From: an uncultured Kangiella sp.
Lineage (GTDB): Bacteria; Pseudomonadota; Gammaproteobacteria; Enterobacterales; Kangiellaceae
Length of the DNA stretch: 64,000 nucleotides
Direction of reading: 5' to 3'
Assembly: GCA_947503345.1 (NCBI GenBank)
Contig: CANNCW010000001.1
Location: forward strand, 62,001-126,000
Part shown: piece by piece, positions 26,186-36,306 of the stretch
Position numbering within the stretch: the stretch's first letter is position 1
Layout of the letters: the number at the start of each line of letters is the position of its first letter
The notes under the pieces: model-generated
Seen by the model: the letters and a program-made list of their open reading frames with translations, nothing else
Databases searched by the model: none
Told to the model about the DNA's origin: nothing
Made by a program: the position numbers and the translations under genes

Positions 26186-26656
26186 ATGAGTCAAACTATT
26201 GTTACCACACCAGCACCACTTGGAAAAAAGTTGGGAGCTTGGTTATATGACGCCTTAATTAGTGTTGCGATATATTTTCTATGGGTTACTTTTACCTCGC
26301 CTTTAATACGCTGGTTAATCGGTGGTAGTGAAGATTGGATAAAAGACACCAGCTGGCGCGAAGCTCCGATATATCAGTACTACATGATAACACCGTGGAT
26401 ACTGGTACTGCTCTACTTCGCCTACAACCATGTTAAGTCAGGTCAAACTGTTGGTATGAGCGCCTGGAAATTACGCTTGGTTAAGACAGATGGAACTAAA
26501 GTAACCTGGTTACAAGCTACTGCGAGGGCTATTGTGGCAATTTTTGGGGCAGGAATTTTATCAAGCGTTTTCAATGCTCAAAAGCGCGGTTGGCACGACT
26601 TATTAACTGGAACTCGTGTAGTACTAATGCCCGATCAGGATAAACCCAAGAAATAA
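26186..26656 (+). CDS. RDD family membrane protein
   Basis: A 156-residue protein with three hydrophobic segments and the RDD features GAWLYDALIS near residue 16 (usually R-x-x-A-x-x-D-x-x), GQTVGMSAWKLRLV and a late LLTGTRVV. Some RDD proteins move ions or sodium; most are unassigned. It converges with lptG, whose stop is six bases away. Confidence 0.82.
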   Translation: MSQTIVTTPAPLGKKLGAWLYDALISVAIYFLWVTFTSPLIRWLIGGSEDWIKDTSWREAPIYQYYMITPWILVLLYFAYNHVKSGQTVGMSAWKLRLVKTDGTKVTWLQATARAIVAIFGAGILSSVFNAQKRGWHDLLTGTRVVLMPDQDKPKK

Positions 26657-26662
26657 ACGATA

Positions 26663-27727
26663 TTAACCTGCTCTTTTAAGCAGATACCAAGCTACCGCAG
26701 CAAATAACAGTGGCGGTAGTAAAGCTCCAAAAAAAGCAGGTAAACCAAACACTAAACTGACCGGTCCAAAAGCTCTGACCATAAAGAAATAAATTAAACC
26801 GGTCACTACACCTACAAGCACTCGGGCGCCCATAGATACCGAACGCATTGGTCCGAAGATAAAGGACGCAGCTAGTAAGATCATCACCGCAGTACTAACC
26901 GGTAAAAGTAATTTCCGCCAAAAAGCCAAATCATAGTTAGTTGAATCTTGCCCATTCGACTGCAAATATTCTGAATATTCATACAAACTGTAGGCATTAA
27001 AATTTTCAGGTTTTAACTTTAGTACCGCCAAATGTTCTAAAGAAATTTCCGTATCCCATTGCCATTCAGTAAAGCTTTCTGTCGTAATCTTGTCCTGATT
27101 TATAAAAGAGTGTTTCCCATCAGATAGTAACCACGCTTGATCAGTTAGTTTTGCGAATTTCGCTTGAGTTATTTTAGCTATAGCTTGTTCGGAGTCCATT
27201 GTGTAAATGGTGACTCCTTTTAACTGTTCTTCGCCAATCACTTCGTCAAGGTGGATCATTTGGTTGTCATCTTTTAGCCAGGTACCACTTTTTGCCTTAA
27301 ATAAGGAGTCACCATGAATAGCTTGGTTACGAAGTGATTCAGCCGTTTGAGTTGCTTTTGGAGCGACAAACTCACCCAGTAACATAGCTCCGATAATAAG
27401 GATAAAACCGTAAAGCAAAGCTGAGCCAATGATTTGCCATGTTGTTTTACCAACAGCCCTCATCACCGTTAATTCAGACTTTGATGCCAAAATTCCTAAT
27501 CCAGCAATGGTGCCAATAAGAACTGCCATCGGGAAAAATTCGTAAATATGCTTTGGCGCCAGCATTAATGAATAAATGATGCCATCTGCAAACTCGTAGC
27601 TACCTTTGCCAAAGTCACCCATTTCATCGATCAAAGTAAACAATACTCTTATAGCTGCTAACGCAAATAGTGTAACCAAAGAAGTTACTAGAATCGTTTT
27701 ACCCACATAAAAACGTAAGATATTCAC
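26663..27727 (-). CDS. lptG: LPS export permease LptG
   Basis: A 354-residue inner-membrane protein: transmembrane helices at both ends (residues about 10-130 and 270-350) and a periplasmic beta-jellyroll between. Conserved parts are SELTVMRAVGKT and, late, FIFGPMRSVSMGARVLVG. LptB2FG extracts lipopolysaccharide from the inner membrane. The GTG start overlaps the lptF stop by four bases (GTGA), so the two are coupled. Confidence 0.94.
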   Translation of the reverse strand: MNILRFYVGKTILVTSLVTLFALAAIRVLFTLIDEMGDFGKGSYEFADGIIYSLMLAPKHIYEFFPMAVLIGTIAGLGILASKSELTVMRAVGKTTWQIIGSALLYGFILIIGAMLLGEFVAPKATQTAESLRNQAIHGDSLFKAKSGTWLKDDNQMIHLDEVIGEEQLKGVTIYTMDSEQAIAKITQAKFAKLTDQAWLLSDGKHSFINQDKITTESFTEWQWDTEISLEHLAVLKLKPENFNAYSLYEYSEYLQSNGQDSTNYDLAFWRKLLLPVSTAVMILLAASFIFGPMRSVSMGARVLVGVVTGLIYFFMVRAFGPVSLVFGLPAFFGALLPPLLFAAVAWYLLKRAG

Positions 27728-28830
27728 GAAACCACCTCATTATTTTTACCGTTATGGGTATTGGCGCGACTGTGCAGATACAAAAGTCTTACCGCTAATA
27801 AAGCCATCAGAAGATATATTGGGATGTAGCCAATCCAGCCAGGTATTTTGCCATCCTCAATCCAGCGTCTAAAAACGACAATAAAAATCACATAGCCAAT
27901 GTAAATCAGAATAGCAGGCAAAATTTTAGCAAACTTGCCCTCACGCGGGCGAACACGACTTAAAGGGATCGCCAGAAGTAATAAAAATGGAACTGATAAA
28001 GGGACGGCTAATCGCCAATTCAACTCAGCCCAACTCATAGGGTCTTTGGATTTCCATAGATCGATCGTTGGTGTTGCGGTAATCTTGCGTCTTGAAGTAA
28101 TACTTTGCTCTGCGTCTAAACGCGCATAATAATGTTCGAATTGAGTAACCTTGCGAACTTTATCTTCTGCATCCAACTCATAAACATACCCATCATTGAG
28201 TTGTAAAAAGTTTTTATCTTGCACTTCATCATAAAATCGCTGGGCACTTTTAGCGGACACTAAGCGACTTACTCCCTCTTCTTCTTGAGGCAGCTCTGCC
28301 AAAAAGAAGTTACCCAAAGCACTTTCTGACTCTTCTGGCGCTTCATCTACGTAAACAACACCTTTAGCTTTTTGGAAAGTTTGAAACCTGCCTGGAGTCA
28401 ACATATTCAATTCGAGTTTACTAGCTTGTTCATCTCGTAATTGGTAAGTAGTTTCACTCGCCCAAGGACCAATCCATAAAGTTACAACACCACCAATCAA
28501 TGCCACTATCACTGCAATTGGCAATAACATTTTGATCAGCTTATATTCGCTAACTCCTGAAGCACGCAATACCGCCATTTCGCTATCCACATACAAACGG
28601 CTAAAGGCTAGTAAACAACCAAGGAAGAAAGCCATTGGTAATAAGAAGCCTATCAAAACAGGAGAAAACAAACCCACCATTTGCCAAACCATCATGCCTG
28701 AAATATCGCCATTGGCGGCTTGCCCTAAATATTTAACCACCCGCTGGCTAATAAAAATGGCAAATAGTACGCCTAAAATAGCTGCAGTACTGGTAAATAC
28801 TTCGCGATTAAGATAACGGCTGATGATCAA
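27724..28830 (-). CDS. lptF: LPS export permease LptF
   Basis: A 368-residue permease of the LptB2FG transporter, same layout as LptG, with SEMAVLRASGVSE and ARLRPREGKF-like VRPREGKFAK. An open frame continues to a TTG at 28899, but the family begins with (M)IIxRYLxRE; here a TTG at 28830 gives exactly LIISRYLNREVF, with AAGG eight bases before it, so this is the better start. Divergent from pepA, as in many gammaproteobacteria. Confidence 0.92.
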   Translation of the reverse strand: MIISRYLNREVFTSTAAILGVLFAIFISQRVVKYLGQAANGDISGMMVWQMVGLFSPVLIGFLLPMAFFLGCLLAFSRLYVDSEMAVLRASGVSEYKLIKMLLPIAVIVALIGGVVTLWIGPWASETTYQLRDEQASKLELNMLTPGRFQTFQKAKGVVYVDEAPEESESALGNFFLAELPQEEEGVSRLVSAKSAQRFYDEVQDKNFLQLNDGYVYELDAEDKVRKVTQFEHYYARLDAEQSITSRRKITATPTIDLWKSKDPMSWAELNWRLAVPLSVPFLLLLAIPLSRVRPREGKFAKILPAILIYIGYVIFIVVFRRWIEDGKIPGWIGYIPIYLLMALLAVRLLYLHSRANTHNGKNNEVVS

Positions 28831-28964
28831 GTTTTTGGCCTTGTAATTAAATCTTTTATTCGTGTTTAATTGGACAATAGAAGATGGAAATAATCCCAAT
28901 ATAAGTTACACTAATCCAACATTTTTATCATTATAACCAAAAATCAATAATTTGCAGGTGTAGT

Positions 28965-30464
28965 ATGGAATTCTTTGTCAAAAGTGGCAGCTCAGATAAA
29001 CAAAAAACCGGTTGTCTTATTTTAGGCATTTTCGATTCGCGCAAAATGAGCCCGCAAGCTCAACTGGTAGATGAGCTTAGTGATGGTTATTTAAGCAACA
29101 TCATTCGCAGTGGTGATATGGAAGGAAAACTTGGACAGACTCTAATCCTACATTCTGTACCAAACAGTAATTGTGATCGTATTTTATTGGTCGGTTGTGG
29201 TAAAGAGCGCGAGTTTGATGTAGCCAAATACCAAAAAGTTTCTGAAAAGGTCATCAAAATCCTAAACGAAACAGGTACAACTGAAGCCTTAAATTGCTTA
29301 GCAATGCTCAATGTTAAAGGACAAGACTTGTACTGGAAAATTCGTTTTGCAGTAGAGGCCGCAAACCATACCCTTTACAACTTCGATCAATTAAAAAGCA
29401 AGAAATCCGAGACTCGCAAGCCATTGCGAAAAGTGACATACCTTATTGACTCGCGAGCAGATTTGCCGCAATCAGAATTAGCTATTAGTCATGCAGAAGC
29501 GATTAGCCAAGGGCACTCTTTCACCAAGGATTTAGCCAATTTACCAGGCAATATTTGTCATCCAACATATTTAGCTCAACAAGCTGAAGCGATGGCTGAG
29601 CAATATGGGCCAATGAACGTTAATGTACTGGATGAGTCTGAATTAAAAGAAATGGGCGCTGGCGCATTCGTTTCAGTAGCGCAAGGTTCTGAGCAACCTG
29701 GAAAAATGATTGCCATGGAATACATGGGCGGAACCAATGATGAAAAGCCGTTGGTTTTCGTGGGTAAAGGTATTACCTTTGATACTGGAGGTATCTCATT
29801 AAAGCCAGGTGCTGGCATGGATGAAATGAAATTCGACATGGGTGGTGCAGCTTCGGTCTTTGGTTTAATGAAAGCCGTTGCCGAAATGGAATTACCTATT
29901 AATGTTATTGGTTTTGTAGCAGCGGCAGAGAATATGCCTGCTAGTAATGCTACTCGCCCAGGCGACGTTGTAACAACCCTTTCAGGTCAAACTGTTGAAA
30001 TATTAAATACTGACGCCGAAGGCCGTTTGGTATTGTGTGATGCGCTAACTTATATAGAAAAATACGACCCTGAAATTGTAATCGATATTGCAACTTTAAC
30101 TGGCGCGGTCATTATTGCCTTAGGTCATCACGCGACTGGCTTAATGAGTAACCATAATCCGTTAGCACACGAAATTGAAAATGCCAGTGATATGACTCAC
30201 GATCGCGTATGGCGTTTACCGATTTGGGAAGATTACCATAGCCAATTAAAGTCGAACTTTGCCGACTTTAGTAATTTAGGCGGGCGTCCAGCGGGTTCAA
30301 TCACAGCGGGTTGTTTCTTAGCAAAATTCACTAAAAAGTATCGCTGGGCTCATCTAGACATAGCAGGTACTGCATGGAAAAGTGGTGCGCAAAAAGGCGC
30401 TACCGGTCGTCCCGTGTCTTTACTAAGCCAAATCGTATTGAACCGTGTGGAGAAAGCTTCTTAA
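28965..30464 (+). CDS. pepA: Leucyl aminopeptidase PepA
   Basis: A 499-residue M17 aminopeptidase. The N-domain is followed by the catalytic domain with two metal-binding stretches, VGKGITFDTGGISLKP and the signature NTDAEGRLVL, with the catalytic Arg in the latter. It removes N-terminal residues from peptides; in E. coli PepA also binds DNA in XerCD recombination and in carAB control. It is first of pepA-holC, the usual order. Confidence 0.95.
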   Translation: MEFFVKSGSSDKQKTGCLILGIFDSRKMSPQAQLVDELSDGYLSNIIRSGDMEGKLGQTLILHSVPNSNCDRILLVGCGKEREFDVAKYQKVSEKVIKILNETGTTEALNCLAMLNVKGQDLYWKIRFAVEAANHTLYNFDQLKSKKSETRKPLRKVTYLIDSRADLPQSELAISHAEAISQGHSFTKDLANLPGNICHPTYLAQQAEAMAEQYGPMNVNVLDESELKEMGAGAFVSVAQGSEQPGKMIAMEYMGGTNDEKPLVFVGKGITFDTGGISLKPGAGMDEMKFDMGGAASVFGLMKAVAEMELPINVIGFVAAAENMPASNATRPGDVVTTLSGQTVEILNTDAEGRLVLCDALTYIEKYDPEIVIDIATLTGAVIIALGHHATGLMSNHNPLAHEIENASDMTHDRVWRLPIWEDYHSQLKSNFADFSNLGGRPAGSITAGCFLAKFTKKYRWAHLDIAGTAWKSGAQKGATGRPVSLLSQIVLNRVEKAS

Positions 30465-30481
30465 GCTGAGACTAGTTATTC

Positions 30482-30910
30482 ATGACTCAAGTAGAATTCC
30501 ACATTTTAGAAGAAGCCTCTGGTGATAAGGCCTATCTGCAATTGATAGGCCAACAAATCCAAAATTTGTATCGTCAATCTCGCAAAATTTATGTCCATGC
30601 AATTTCTGAAGAACAAGCCAAAGCAATCGATGAATGGCTTTGGACGCAAGAGTTAGAAGACTTTATTCCTCATAATCTAGTGGGCGAAGGTCCTAATAAG
30701 GCTCCTCCAGTTCAAATAGGATTCACTGCACCTCCGCAAAATCAACACGACTGTTTGATTAATCTTAGCGGCGAGGTTCAGACCTTTTTTAGCTACTTTT
30801 TGCAATGCTTTGAAATAGTACCAAATAATGATGAACAAAAAGAATCAGCTCGCGAACGCTACAAGTATTATCGCAGTCACGGCTACCCGTTGAAACATCA
30901 CAAGCATTAG
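30482..30910 (+). CDS. holC: DNA polymerase III chi subunit HolC
   Basis: A 142-residue protein with the chi family pattern: VEFHIL near the start, SRKIYVHAISEEQAKAIDEWLW, then DFIPHNL and the C-terminal ERYKYYRSHGYPLKHH. Chi links the clamp loader to single-strand-binding protein. It follows pepA by 17 bases; valS comes later with two other genes between. Confidence 0.9.
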   Translation: MTQVEFHILEEASGDKAYLQLIGQQIQNLYRQSRKIYVHAISEEQAKAIDEWLWTQELEDFIPHNLVGEGPNKAPPVQIGFTAPPQNQHDCLINLSGEVQTFFSYFLQCFEIVPNNDEQKESARERYKYYRSHGYPLKHHKH

Positions 30911-30947
30911 AGTGTCTATATAAAAACATTCTTTGAGCATATTAATT

Positions 30948-31487
30948 ATGGGCAAAATTTTTACTAAAAGCGCTATTAGCAATTTAAAAAGCGCCGGAAC
31001 TTTTTTTCCAAGTTCTAAATATTTATCTAATAAAATCAGTAGTTTAATTCCTGAAAATGCCGACTCTGTTGTAGAGCTAGGTGCAGGTAATGGCGTTGTT
31101 TCAAAAAGCATCTTGAACCAACTTTCAGAGAATGCAAAGTTAAGTTGCTATGAAATCAATTCTGACTTCATTCAATTATTAAAAGATAATGTGCAAGATC
31201 CACGCATGACCATCATTGAGCATTCAGCTTTAGAAATCACCAATGATTTTGGCGAAAACACATTAGATGCAGTAGTATCTTGCCTACCTTTAGCTCTTTT
31301 TGAGGATGAAATGAAACATGAATTAATGACTGCAATTCGTAAATCTTTAAAACCTCGTGGTGCTTTTATCCAGTACCAATACAGTTTGAAAGATCATAAA
31401 TTCATTAAGAAATATTTCGGCTGTCGCAAGCTTCGTTTTGTACTGCGTAATATTCCTCCTGCATTTATTTATACTTGTCGTAAATAG
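30948..31487 (+). CDS. Class I SAM-dependent methyltransferase
   Basis: About 179 residues from ATG 30948 (a TTG at 30933 is an alternative). The SAM site is VVELGAGNGVVSK; CYEINSDFI and VSCLPLALF follow, ending RNIPPAFIYTCRK. The pattern resembles bacterial phospholipid (PmtA-like) and rRNA adenine methyltransferase-like proteins. Phosphatidylethanolamine methylation is possible but unproven. No clear ribosome site. It lies between holC and the DUF6498-like gene on the same strand. Confidence 0.75.
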   Translation: MGKIFTKSAISNLKSAGTFFPSSKYLSNKISSLIPENADSVVELGAGNGVVSKSILNQLSENAKLSCYEINSDFIQLLKDNVQDPRMTIIEHSALEITNDFGENTLDAVVSCLPLALFEDEMKHELMTAIRKSLKPRGAFIQYQYSLKDHKFIKKYFGCRKLRFVLRNIPPAFIYTCRK

Positions 31488-31501
31488 CAAGCAACATGTA
31501 A

Positions 31502-32419
31502 ATGAGCGTCGAAAAGAGTCAAGACTCCACCATTAGTAAAGCTAGCAAGTTAGCCATTGCGATTACCAATATTTTACCTGTTCTGGGTATTTTATTTTGG
31601 GATTGGAAGCCTTTTGATGTTGTCTTTTTGTATTGGCTCGAAAATATTATGGTTGGTATTTTTGTGGTTTTAAGAATGCTGGTAAAACCGAATAATGCGC
31701 TACTATTTATGCTTGGAAGCTTATTTCTAGCCGCTTTCTTTTGTGTCCACTATGGCTTCTTTACCTACGGCCATGGCGTTTTCATCCTTTCGATATTTCA
31801 AGAAAGCCAAACTTTTAGTAAGAATGCCGATATCGTTAGCATTACAATAGATTTACTACATAATCAGTATCTTCGTATTGCTCTCATAGGAATATTCTTA
31901 GGTCACCTCTTTAGCTATATCTTCGACTATAAAGAAAGACGTATTGATAGTGCTGGCGAAGAAATGACGAAGCCCTATAAAAGAATTGTAATCATGCATC
32001 TCGCCATTTTGTTTGGTGGCTTTTTGTCTGTCATGTTCCAGCAAGACTTTGCTATGGCCTTATTGCTAGTCGCCATCAAGCTATTTTTTGATTTAAAGCA
32101 ACCGAAAGTTTTTAAAATTAGTAAGCAAAAGCAGGCAACATTTTTAAATAATCCTAACAAGATTTCTCCTGATGCCAGTGATGATGATATTAAGCAATTC
32201 TTACATCAAAAGATGGCCAAACCTATGGTCAAAATCAACAACCAAGAGTACCAGTTTGACTCTGTAACCGAGATGGTGGCATCGCCCCAATATCAAAAGT
32301 CGATAAAGCTATTAAAGTGGGTTATGCCTAAACGTATGCTTGAACTCTATCACCAAGTGATCCAAGAACAATTGGAAGCCGAAAAAGAGCAGTCCGATCC
32401 TAGTAAAATTAATGGATAA
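31502..32419 (+). CDS. DUF6498-like membrane protein
   Basis: A 305-residue protein with six or so transmembrane helices in residues 15-200 and a charged cytosolic tail (about 200-305) ending EAEKEQSDPSKING. The parts LFWDWKPFDVVFLYWLEN and FFCVHYGFFTYGHGVF match what I know as DUF6498. Function unknown. It lies 14 bases after the methyltransferase gene, suggesting co-transcription. Confidence 0.7.
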   Translation: MSVEKSQDSTISKASKLAIAITNILPVLGILFWDWKPFDVVFLYWLENIMVGIFVVLRMLVKPNNALLFMLGSLFLAAFFCVHYGFFTYGHGVFILSIFQESQTFSKNADIVSITIDLLHNQYLRIALIGIFLGHLFSYIFDYKERRIDSAGEEMTKPYKRIVIMHLAILFGGFLSVMFQQDFAMALLLVAIKLFFDLKQPKVFKISKQKQATFLNNPNKISPDASDDDIKQFLHQKMAKPMVKINNQEYQFDSVTEMVASPQYQKSIKLLKWVMPKRMLELYHQVIQEQLEAEKEQSDPSKING

Positions 32420-32434
32420 ATCCCTCGCAGGCGC

Positions 32435-32440
32435 TATAAT
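32435..32440 (+). promoter_or_regulatory. Putative valS promoter -10 box
   Basis: TATAAT lies 50 bases before the valS ATG. The -35 region is poor, so this is a weak call resting mainly on the perfect -10. Confidence 0.4.
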
Positions 32441-32490
32441 CCAAGGTTTTACGCAAGAAAAAGCTTAAACAATTCAGGTCAGTCAATCCA

Positions 32491-35271
32491 ATGGATAAAG
32501 CATACGATCCCAAAGCCATCGAAGAAACCATTTATAACCAATGGGAAGAGAAAAATTATTTCGCTTCTAATGCGGTCAATCAAGAAGGACAGGATAGCTA
32601 TTGCATCATGATCCCACCGCCAAATGTCACTGGTAGTTTGCACATGGGACATGCATTCCAGCACACCATTATGGATGCCTTGACCCGTTATCATCGCATG
32701 AAAGGTGATAACGCTTTATGGCAACCAGGAACTGACCATGCAGGAATTGCAACTCAAATGGTAGTTGAGCGTTTATTAGGTGCGGAAGGAGTTAGTCGTC
32801 ACGATCTTGGCCGTGAAAAATTTATTGATAAAGTTTGGGAATGGAAAGAGCAGTCTGGCGGCACCATTACTCAACAAATGCGTCGTCTTGGTGATTCGTG
32901 TGATTGGGGACGTGAAGCTTTCACTATGGATGAGGATCTATCTGGCGCGGTATTAGAAGTTTTTGTTCAACTCTACGAAGAGGGTTTGATCTATCGCGGC
33001 CAACGTTTGGTGAATTGGGATCCAAAACTATTGACTGCGGTTTCGGATTTAGAAGTTGAATCTGAAGAAGAAAATGGTCACTTATGGCACTTGCGCTATC
33101 CTTTAGCGGATGGCTCTGGTCATTTGGTGGTAGCCACCACTCGTCCTGAAACTATGCTTGGCGATACTGCGGTAGCGGTACACCCGGAGGATGAGCGATA
33201 TGCACACCTAGTTGGCAAGATGATTAAATTGCCATTAACCGATCGTGAAATTCCAATTATTACAGACGACTATGTTGAAAAAGATTTCGGCTCGGGCTGT
33301 GTAAAAATTACTCCTGCGCACGATTTCAATGACTACGAAATGGGTAAACGTCATGATTTACCGTTAATCAATATTTTAACGGATACTGCCCACATCAATA
33401 ATAATGCACCTGAAGCTTACCAGGGGTTAGAGCGTTATGAAGCGCGCAAAAAAATCATTGCAGATTTTGAAGCTTTAGATCTACTGGAAAAGATTGAACC
33501 TCACAAATTAAAAGTCCCCAGAGGCGATCGCTCAGGCGTGGTAGTTGAGCCCTATTTAACCGATCAATGGTACGTAAAAATTGCACCGCTTGCTGAGCCT
33601 GCTTTAAAAGCAGTCAAAGATGGTGATATCAAATTTGTGCCAGAAAACTGGTCAAACACTTACTATCACTGGATGGAAAACATTCAAGACTGGTGTATTT
33701 CACGCCAACTTTGGTGGGGACATCAAATCCCAGCTTGGTATGATAATGATGGTAAAGTTTATGTCGGTCGCACAGAAGAAGAAGTTCGCGCCAAGCATGA
33801 CTTAGGCGATATCGAATTAAGGCGCGATCAAGATGTATTGGACACTTGGTTCTCCTCCGCTCTTTGGCCGTTCGCTACTTTGGGCTGGCCTGAGAAAAAG
33901 CCTGAATTAGATACATTCTTACCCACCAATGTTTTGGTTACTGGCTTTGACATTATTTTCTTCTGGGTTGCCAGAATGATCATGATGGGATTAAAGTTCA
34001 CAGGTAAAGTTCCTTTTAAAGAAATTTACATCACAGGCCTAATCCGCGATGAACAAGGTCAGAAGATGTCAAAGTCGAAAGGTAATGTTTTAGATCCTAT
34101 CGATTTAATTGACGGTATTGGCATCGATGACCTAGTAGCTAAGCGTACCTACGGTATGCAGCAGGATCGAGAGTCAGATAAGGCCAAAATAACCAAGCGC
34201 ACTCGTAAACAATTCCCTGAAGGTATTGAATCTTATGGCACCGATGCCATGCGTTTTACTTTCTGTGCTATGGCTTCCACTTCACGTGACATTAACTTCG
34301 ATTTAAACCGTGTCGAAGGCTACCGTAACTTCTGTAATAAAATCTGGAATGCTGCCCGCTACGTTCTAATGAACACTGAAGAACAAGACACTGGTTTAGG
34401 CTCGGAAGAAAAAGTATTAAGCGTAGCTGATCGCTGGATCATTAGCGAATTACAAGGCACCATTACCGAGTTCGAATCTGCCGTTGCACAATACCGTTTT
34501 GACATTGCTGCTAACGCCTTGTATGAATTTACTTGGAATACCTATTGCGATTGGTACTTAGAGTTATCTAAACCTATTCTTTACGGAGATGATTACTCAG
34601 AAGCTGAAAAACGCGGAACACGCCATACTTTGGTGACAATACTTGAGCAGTTATTACGATTGCTACACCCATTCATGCCATTTATCACCGAAGAAGTTTG
34701 GCAGAAAGTCGCACCATTAGCTGGCGCAAATGGCGATAGCATCATGTTGCAAGCCTTCCCGACTTCAGATGAAGCAAAAATTGATAAGCAAGCAGAAGCT
34801 GATATCGAGTGGTTAAAAACAGTAATCGTTGGTATTCGTAATATTCGTGGCGAGATGAACATTGCTCCTGGCAAGCCGATTAATAGCTTGTTTAAAAATG
34901 GCTCAGTTCAAGATAAAGAACGCTTAAACGCTTACACCAACTTCCTTGGTAAACTAGCTAAACTTGAAAGCATTAAATGGGTCCAAGATGATGAAACAAC
35001 GCCTATGTCTGCCACTGCGCTAGCAGGTCAAATGGAAATTCTAATTCCAATGGCTGGTTTAATTGACGTTGAGCAAGAGATGTCACGCTTAACTAAAGAG
35101 ATAGAAAAATTAACTAAAGAGCAGTCCCGTATTTCTGGCAAGTTGTCTAATCCTAATTTCACCGATAAAGCTCCTGAGGCAGTTGTTGCCAAAGAGAGAG
35201 CTAAATTAGAGGAGATTGAATCAACTTTAAGCAAAATTAATGAGCAAATCCAAAGCCTCAAAACGCTTTAG
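32491..35271 (+). CDS. valS: Valyl-tRNA synthetase
   Basis: A 926-residue class I synthetase. The HIGH-type motif is [16 protein letters not shown], editing-domain segments are [17 protein letters not shown], the KMSKS motif is [14 protein letters not shown], and the C-terminus is the usual coiled coil ([14 protein letters not shown]). It charges tRNA-Val in the cytosol. The gene order holC...valS is common, here with a methyltransferase and a DUF6498-like gene inserted. Confidence 0.97.
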   Translation: MDKAYDPKAIEETIYNQWEEKNYFASNAVNQEGQDSYCIMIPPPNVTGSLHMGHAFQHTIMDALTRYHRMKGDNALWQPGTDHAGIATQMVVERLLGAEGVSRHDLGREKFIDKVWEWKEQSGGTITQQMRRLGDSCDWGREAFTMDEDLSGAVLEVFVQLYEEGLIYRGQRLVNWDPKLLTAVSDLEVESEEENGHLWHLRYPLADGSGHLVVATTRPETMLGDTAVAVHPEDERYAHLVGKMIKLPLTDREIPIITDDYVEKDFGSGCVKITPAHDFNDYEMGKRHDLPLINILTDTAHINNNAPEAYQGLERYEARKKIIADFEALDLLEKIEPHKLKVPRGDRSGVVVEPYLTDQWYVKIAPLAEPALKAVKDGDIKFVPENWSNTYYHWMENIQDWCISRQLWWGHQIPAWYDNDGKVYVGRTEEEVRAKHDLGDIELRRDQDVLDTWFSSALWPFATLGWPEKKPELDTFLPTNVLVTGFDIIFFWVARMIMMGLKFTGKVPFKEIYITGLIRDEQGQKMSKSKGNVLDPIDLIDGIGIDDLVAKRTYGMQQDRESDKAKITKRTRKQFPEGIESYGTDAMRFTFCAMASTSRDINFDLNRVEGYRNFCNKIWNAARYVLMNTEEQDTGLGSEEKVLSVADRWIISELQGTITEFESAVAQYRFDIAANALYEFTWNTYCDWYLELSKPILYGDDYSEAEKRGTRHTLVTILEQLLRLLHPFMPFITEEVWQKVAPLAGANGDSIMLQAFPTSDEAKIDKQAEADIEWLKTVIVGIRNIRGEMNIAPGKPINSLFKNGSVQDKERLNAYTNFLGKLAKLESIKWVQDDETTPMSATALAGQMEILIPMAGLIDVEQEMSRLTKEIEKLTKEQSRISGKLSNPNFTDKAPEAVVAKERAKLEEIESTLSKINEQIQSLKTL

Positions 35272-35275
35272 TATA

Positions 35276-35665
35276 ATGAATATTAAAGTCACAATTAAAG
35301 TTTTTGCAATAATACCTACAATAGTTTTACTAGCTTCTTGCCAAGCTAGTAAAACTAACTTGCAAGATTTAAAACAACAATCAAATGTTCATAAAGGAAT
35401 CTTCAAATCTAATAAGAATCAAATTTCGGAAATCTGTCCAGAACTACACAAAGGGCAAATTTTAGAATTTAAGTTAGCAGCAAGCCTGCCTGTACTATTT
35501 AACTTCCACTATCATCGAGAAAACAACACAGACTACCCAATACCTGAACGTAATTTAACAGAAATAAAAAAGGTGTTTATTGCGCCAAATGATAATACCT
35601 ACTGCCTAATGTGGAAAACTCACCTCGACAATACCAAAATCAGTTATGAATACTCCATAAAATAA
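35276..35665 (+). CDS. Small lipoprotein, unknown
   Basis: About 129 residues from ATG 35276 (an upstream in-frame ATG at 35240 would overlap valS and push the signal peptide inward). The signal ends in lipobox LLASC; Gln after the Cys predicts outer-membrane sorting. The mature part has two more cysteines (SEICPEL, NTYCLMW) that could pair. No family recognised. It follows valS by four bases. Confidence 0.62.
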   Translation: MNIKVTIKVFAIIPTIVLLASCQASKTNLQDLKQQSNVHKGIFKSNKNQISEICPELHKGQILEFKLAASLPVLFNFHYHRENNTDYPIPERNLTEIKKVFIAPNDNTYCLMWKTHLDNTKISYEYSIK

Positions 35666-35690
35666 AAATCCCGCACATAGCGAGATTTTT
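35664..35690. terminator. Terminator between the lipoprotein and DUF805 genes
   Basis: AAAAATC/GATTTTT plus CGC/GCG stem with one mismatch and a five-base loop, right at the lipoprotein stop. A- and T-tracts on both sides let it work in both directions. Confidence 0.7.
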
Positions 35691-35704
35691 AATTGGATAG
35701 AAAC

Positions 35705-36250
35705 TTATCCCTGTTGAGATATTTGAGCTGATTTAGCTCTTTCTACATAATCTTGATAAGCTGGAATTGCAATTGCAGCTAAAATACCGATTAATACTGG
35801 TATAATAACAATCATTATTATGTGAAAAATATTATTTTTAGGCGTTTTATAACCATATTTATTTTCGCCTTTAGTGCCAGGGATAAACCAGAATATGATA
35901 GGTATTATTGGAAGTAAAATAATTAAACTTAACCAACCGGAAGTATCGAAGTCATGACATCGCTGAATAGTAGCAAGAAATAACACCACTAAAAGAAATA
36001 TCAAAAACCCAATTGCTAACAATGCTGCAATAACACCAAACGCTTTAGATCCTGAGTCAGCAACTGCAGGTATCATAATAGCCATGACAATTGCCATTAC
36101 CACATAAGCAATAAAAGGTACGAATGTAGTATAAAAAATATACCTAATTCGACCCATTCGACCCTTAGCATTAAATAATTTCACCGGTTGTGTCGCATCA
36201 TTATCAACAGTTGAAATATCGCTCTCCGGCGCTTGATATACGTTTTCCAT
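35705..36250 (-). CDS. DUF805 membrane protein with a pilin-like C-terminal helix
   Basis: About 181 residues from ATG 36250, which has AAGGGGA upstream; the frame extends to 36277. It opens with VYQAPESDI and KGRMGRIRY, then DUF805 features: paired helices, IQRCHDFDTSGWLSL and FIPGTKGENKYG. After this comes an unusual tail, IGILAAIAIPAYQDYVERAK, closely resembling the N-terminal helix of type IV pilins, though without the prepilin cleavage site and its Glu. DUF805 proteins have no known activity. It is last in a tandem run of three. Confidence 0.8.
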   Translation of the reverse strand: MENVYQAPESDISTVDNDATQPVKLFNAKGRMGRIRYIFYTTFVPFIAYVVMAIVMAIMIPAVADSGSKAFGVIAALLAIGFLIFLLVVLFLATIQRCHDFDTSGWLSLIILLPIIPIIFWFIPGTKGENKYGYKTPKNNIFHIIMIVIIPVLIGILAAIAIPAYQDYVERAKSAQISQQG

Positions 36251-36306
36251 TATAAATCCCCTTATAGTTATGCCCAATAGAAGGCATTTAGTTTTAAATA
36301 GTTATT

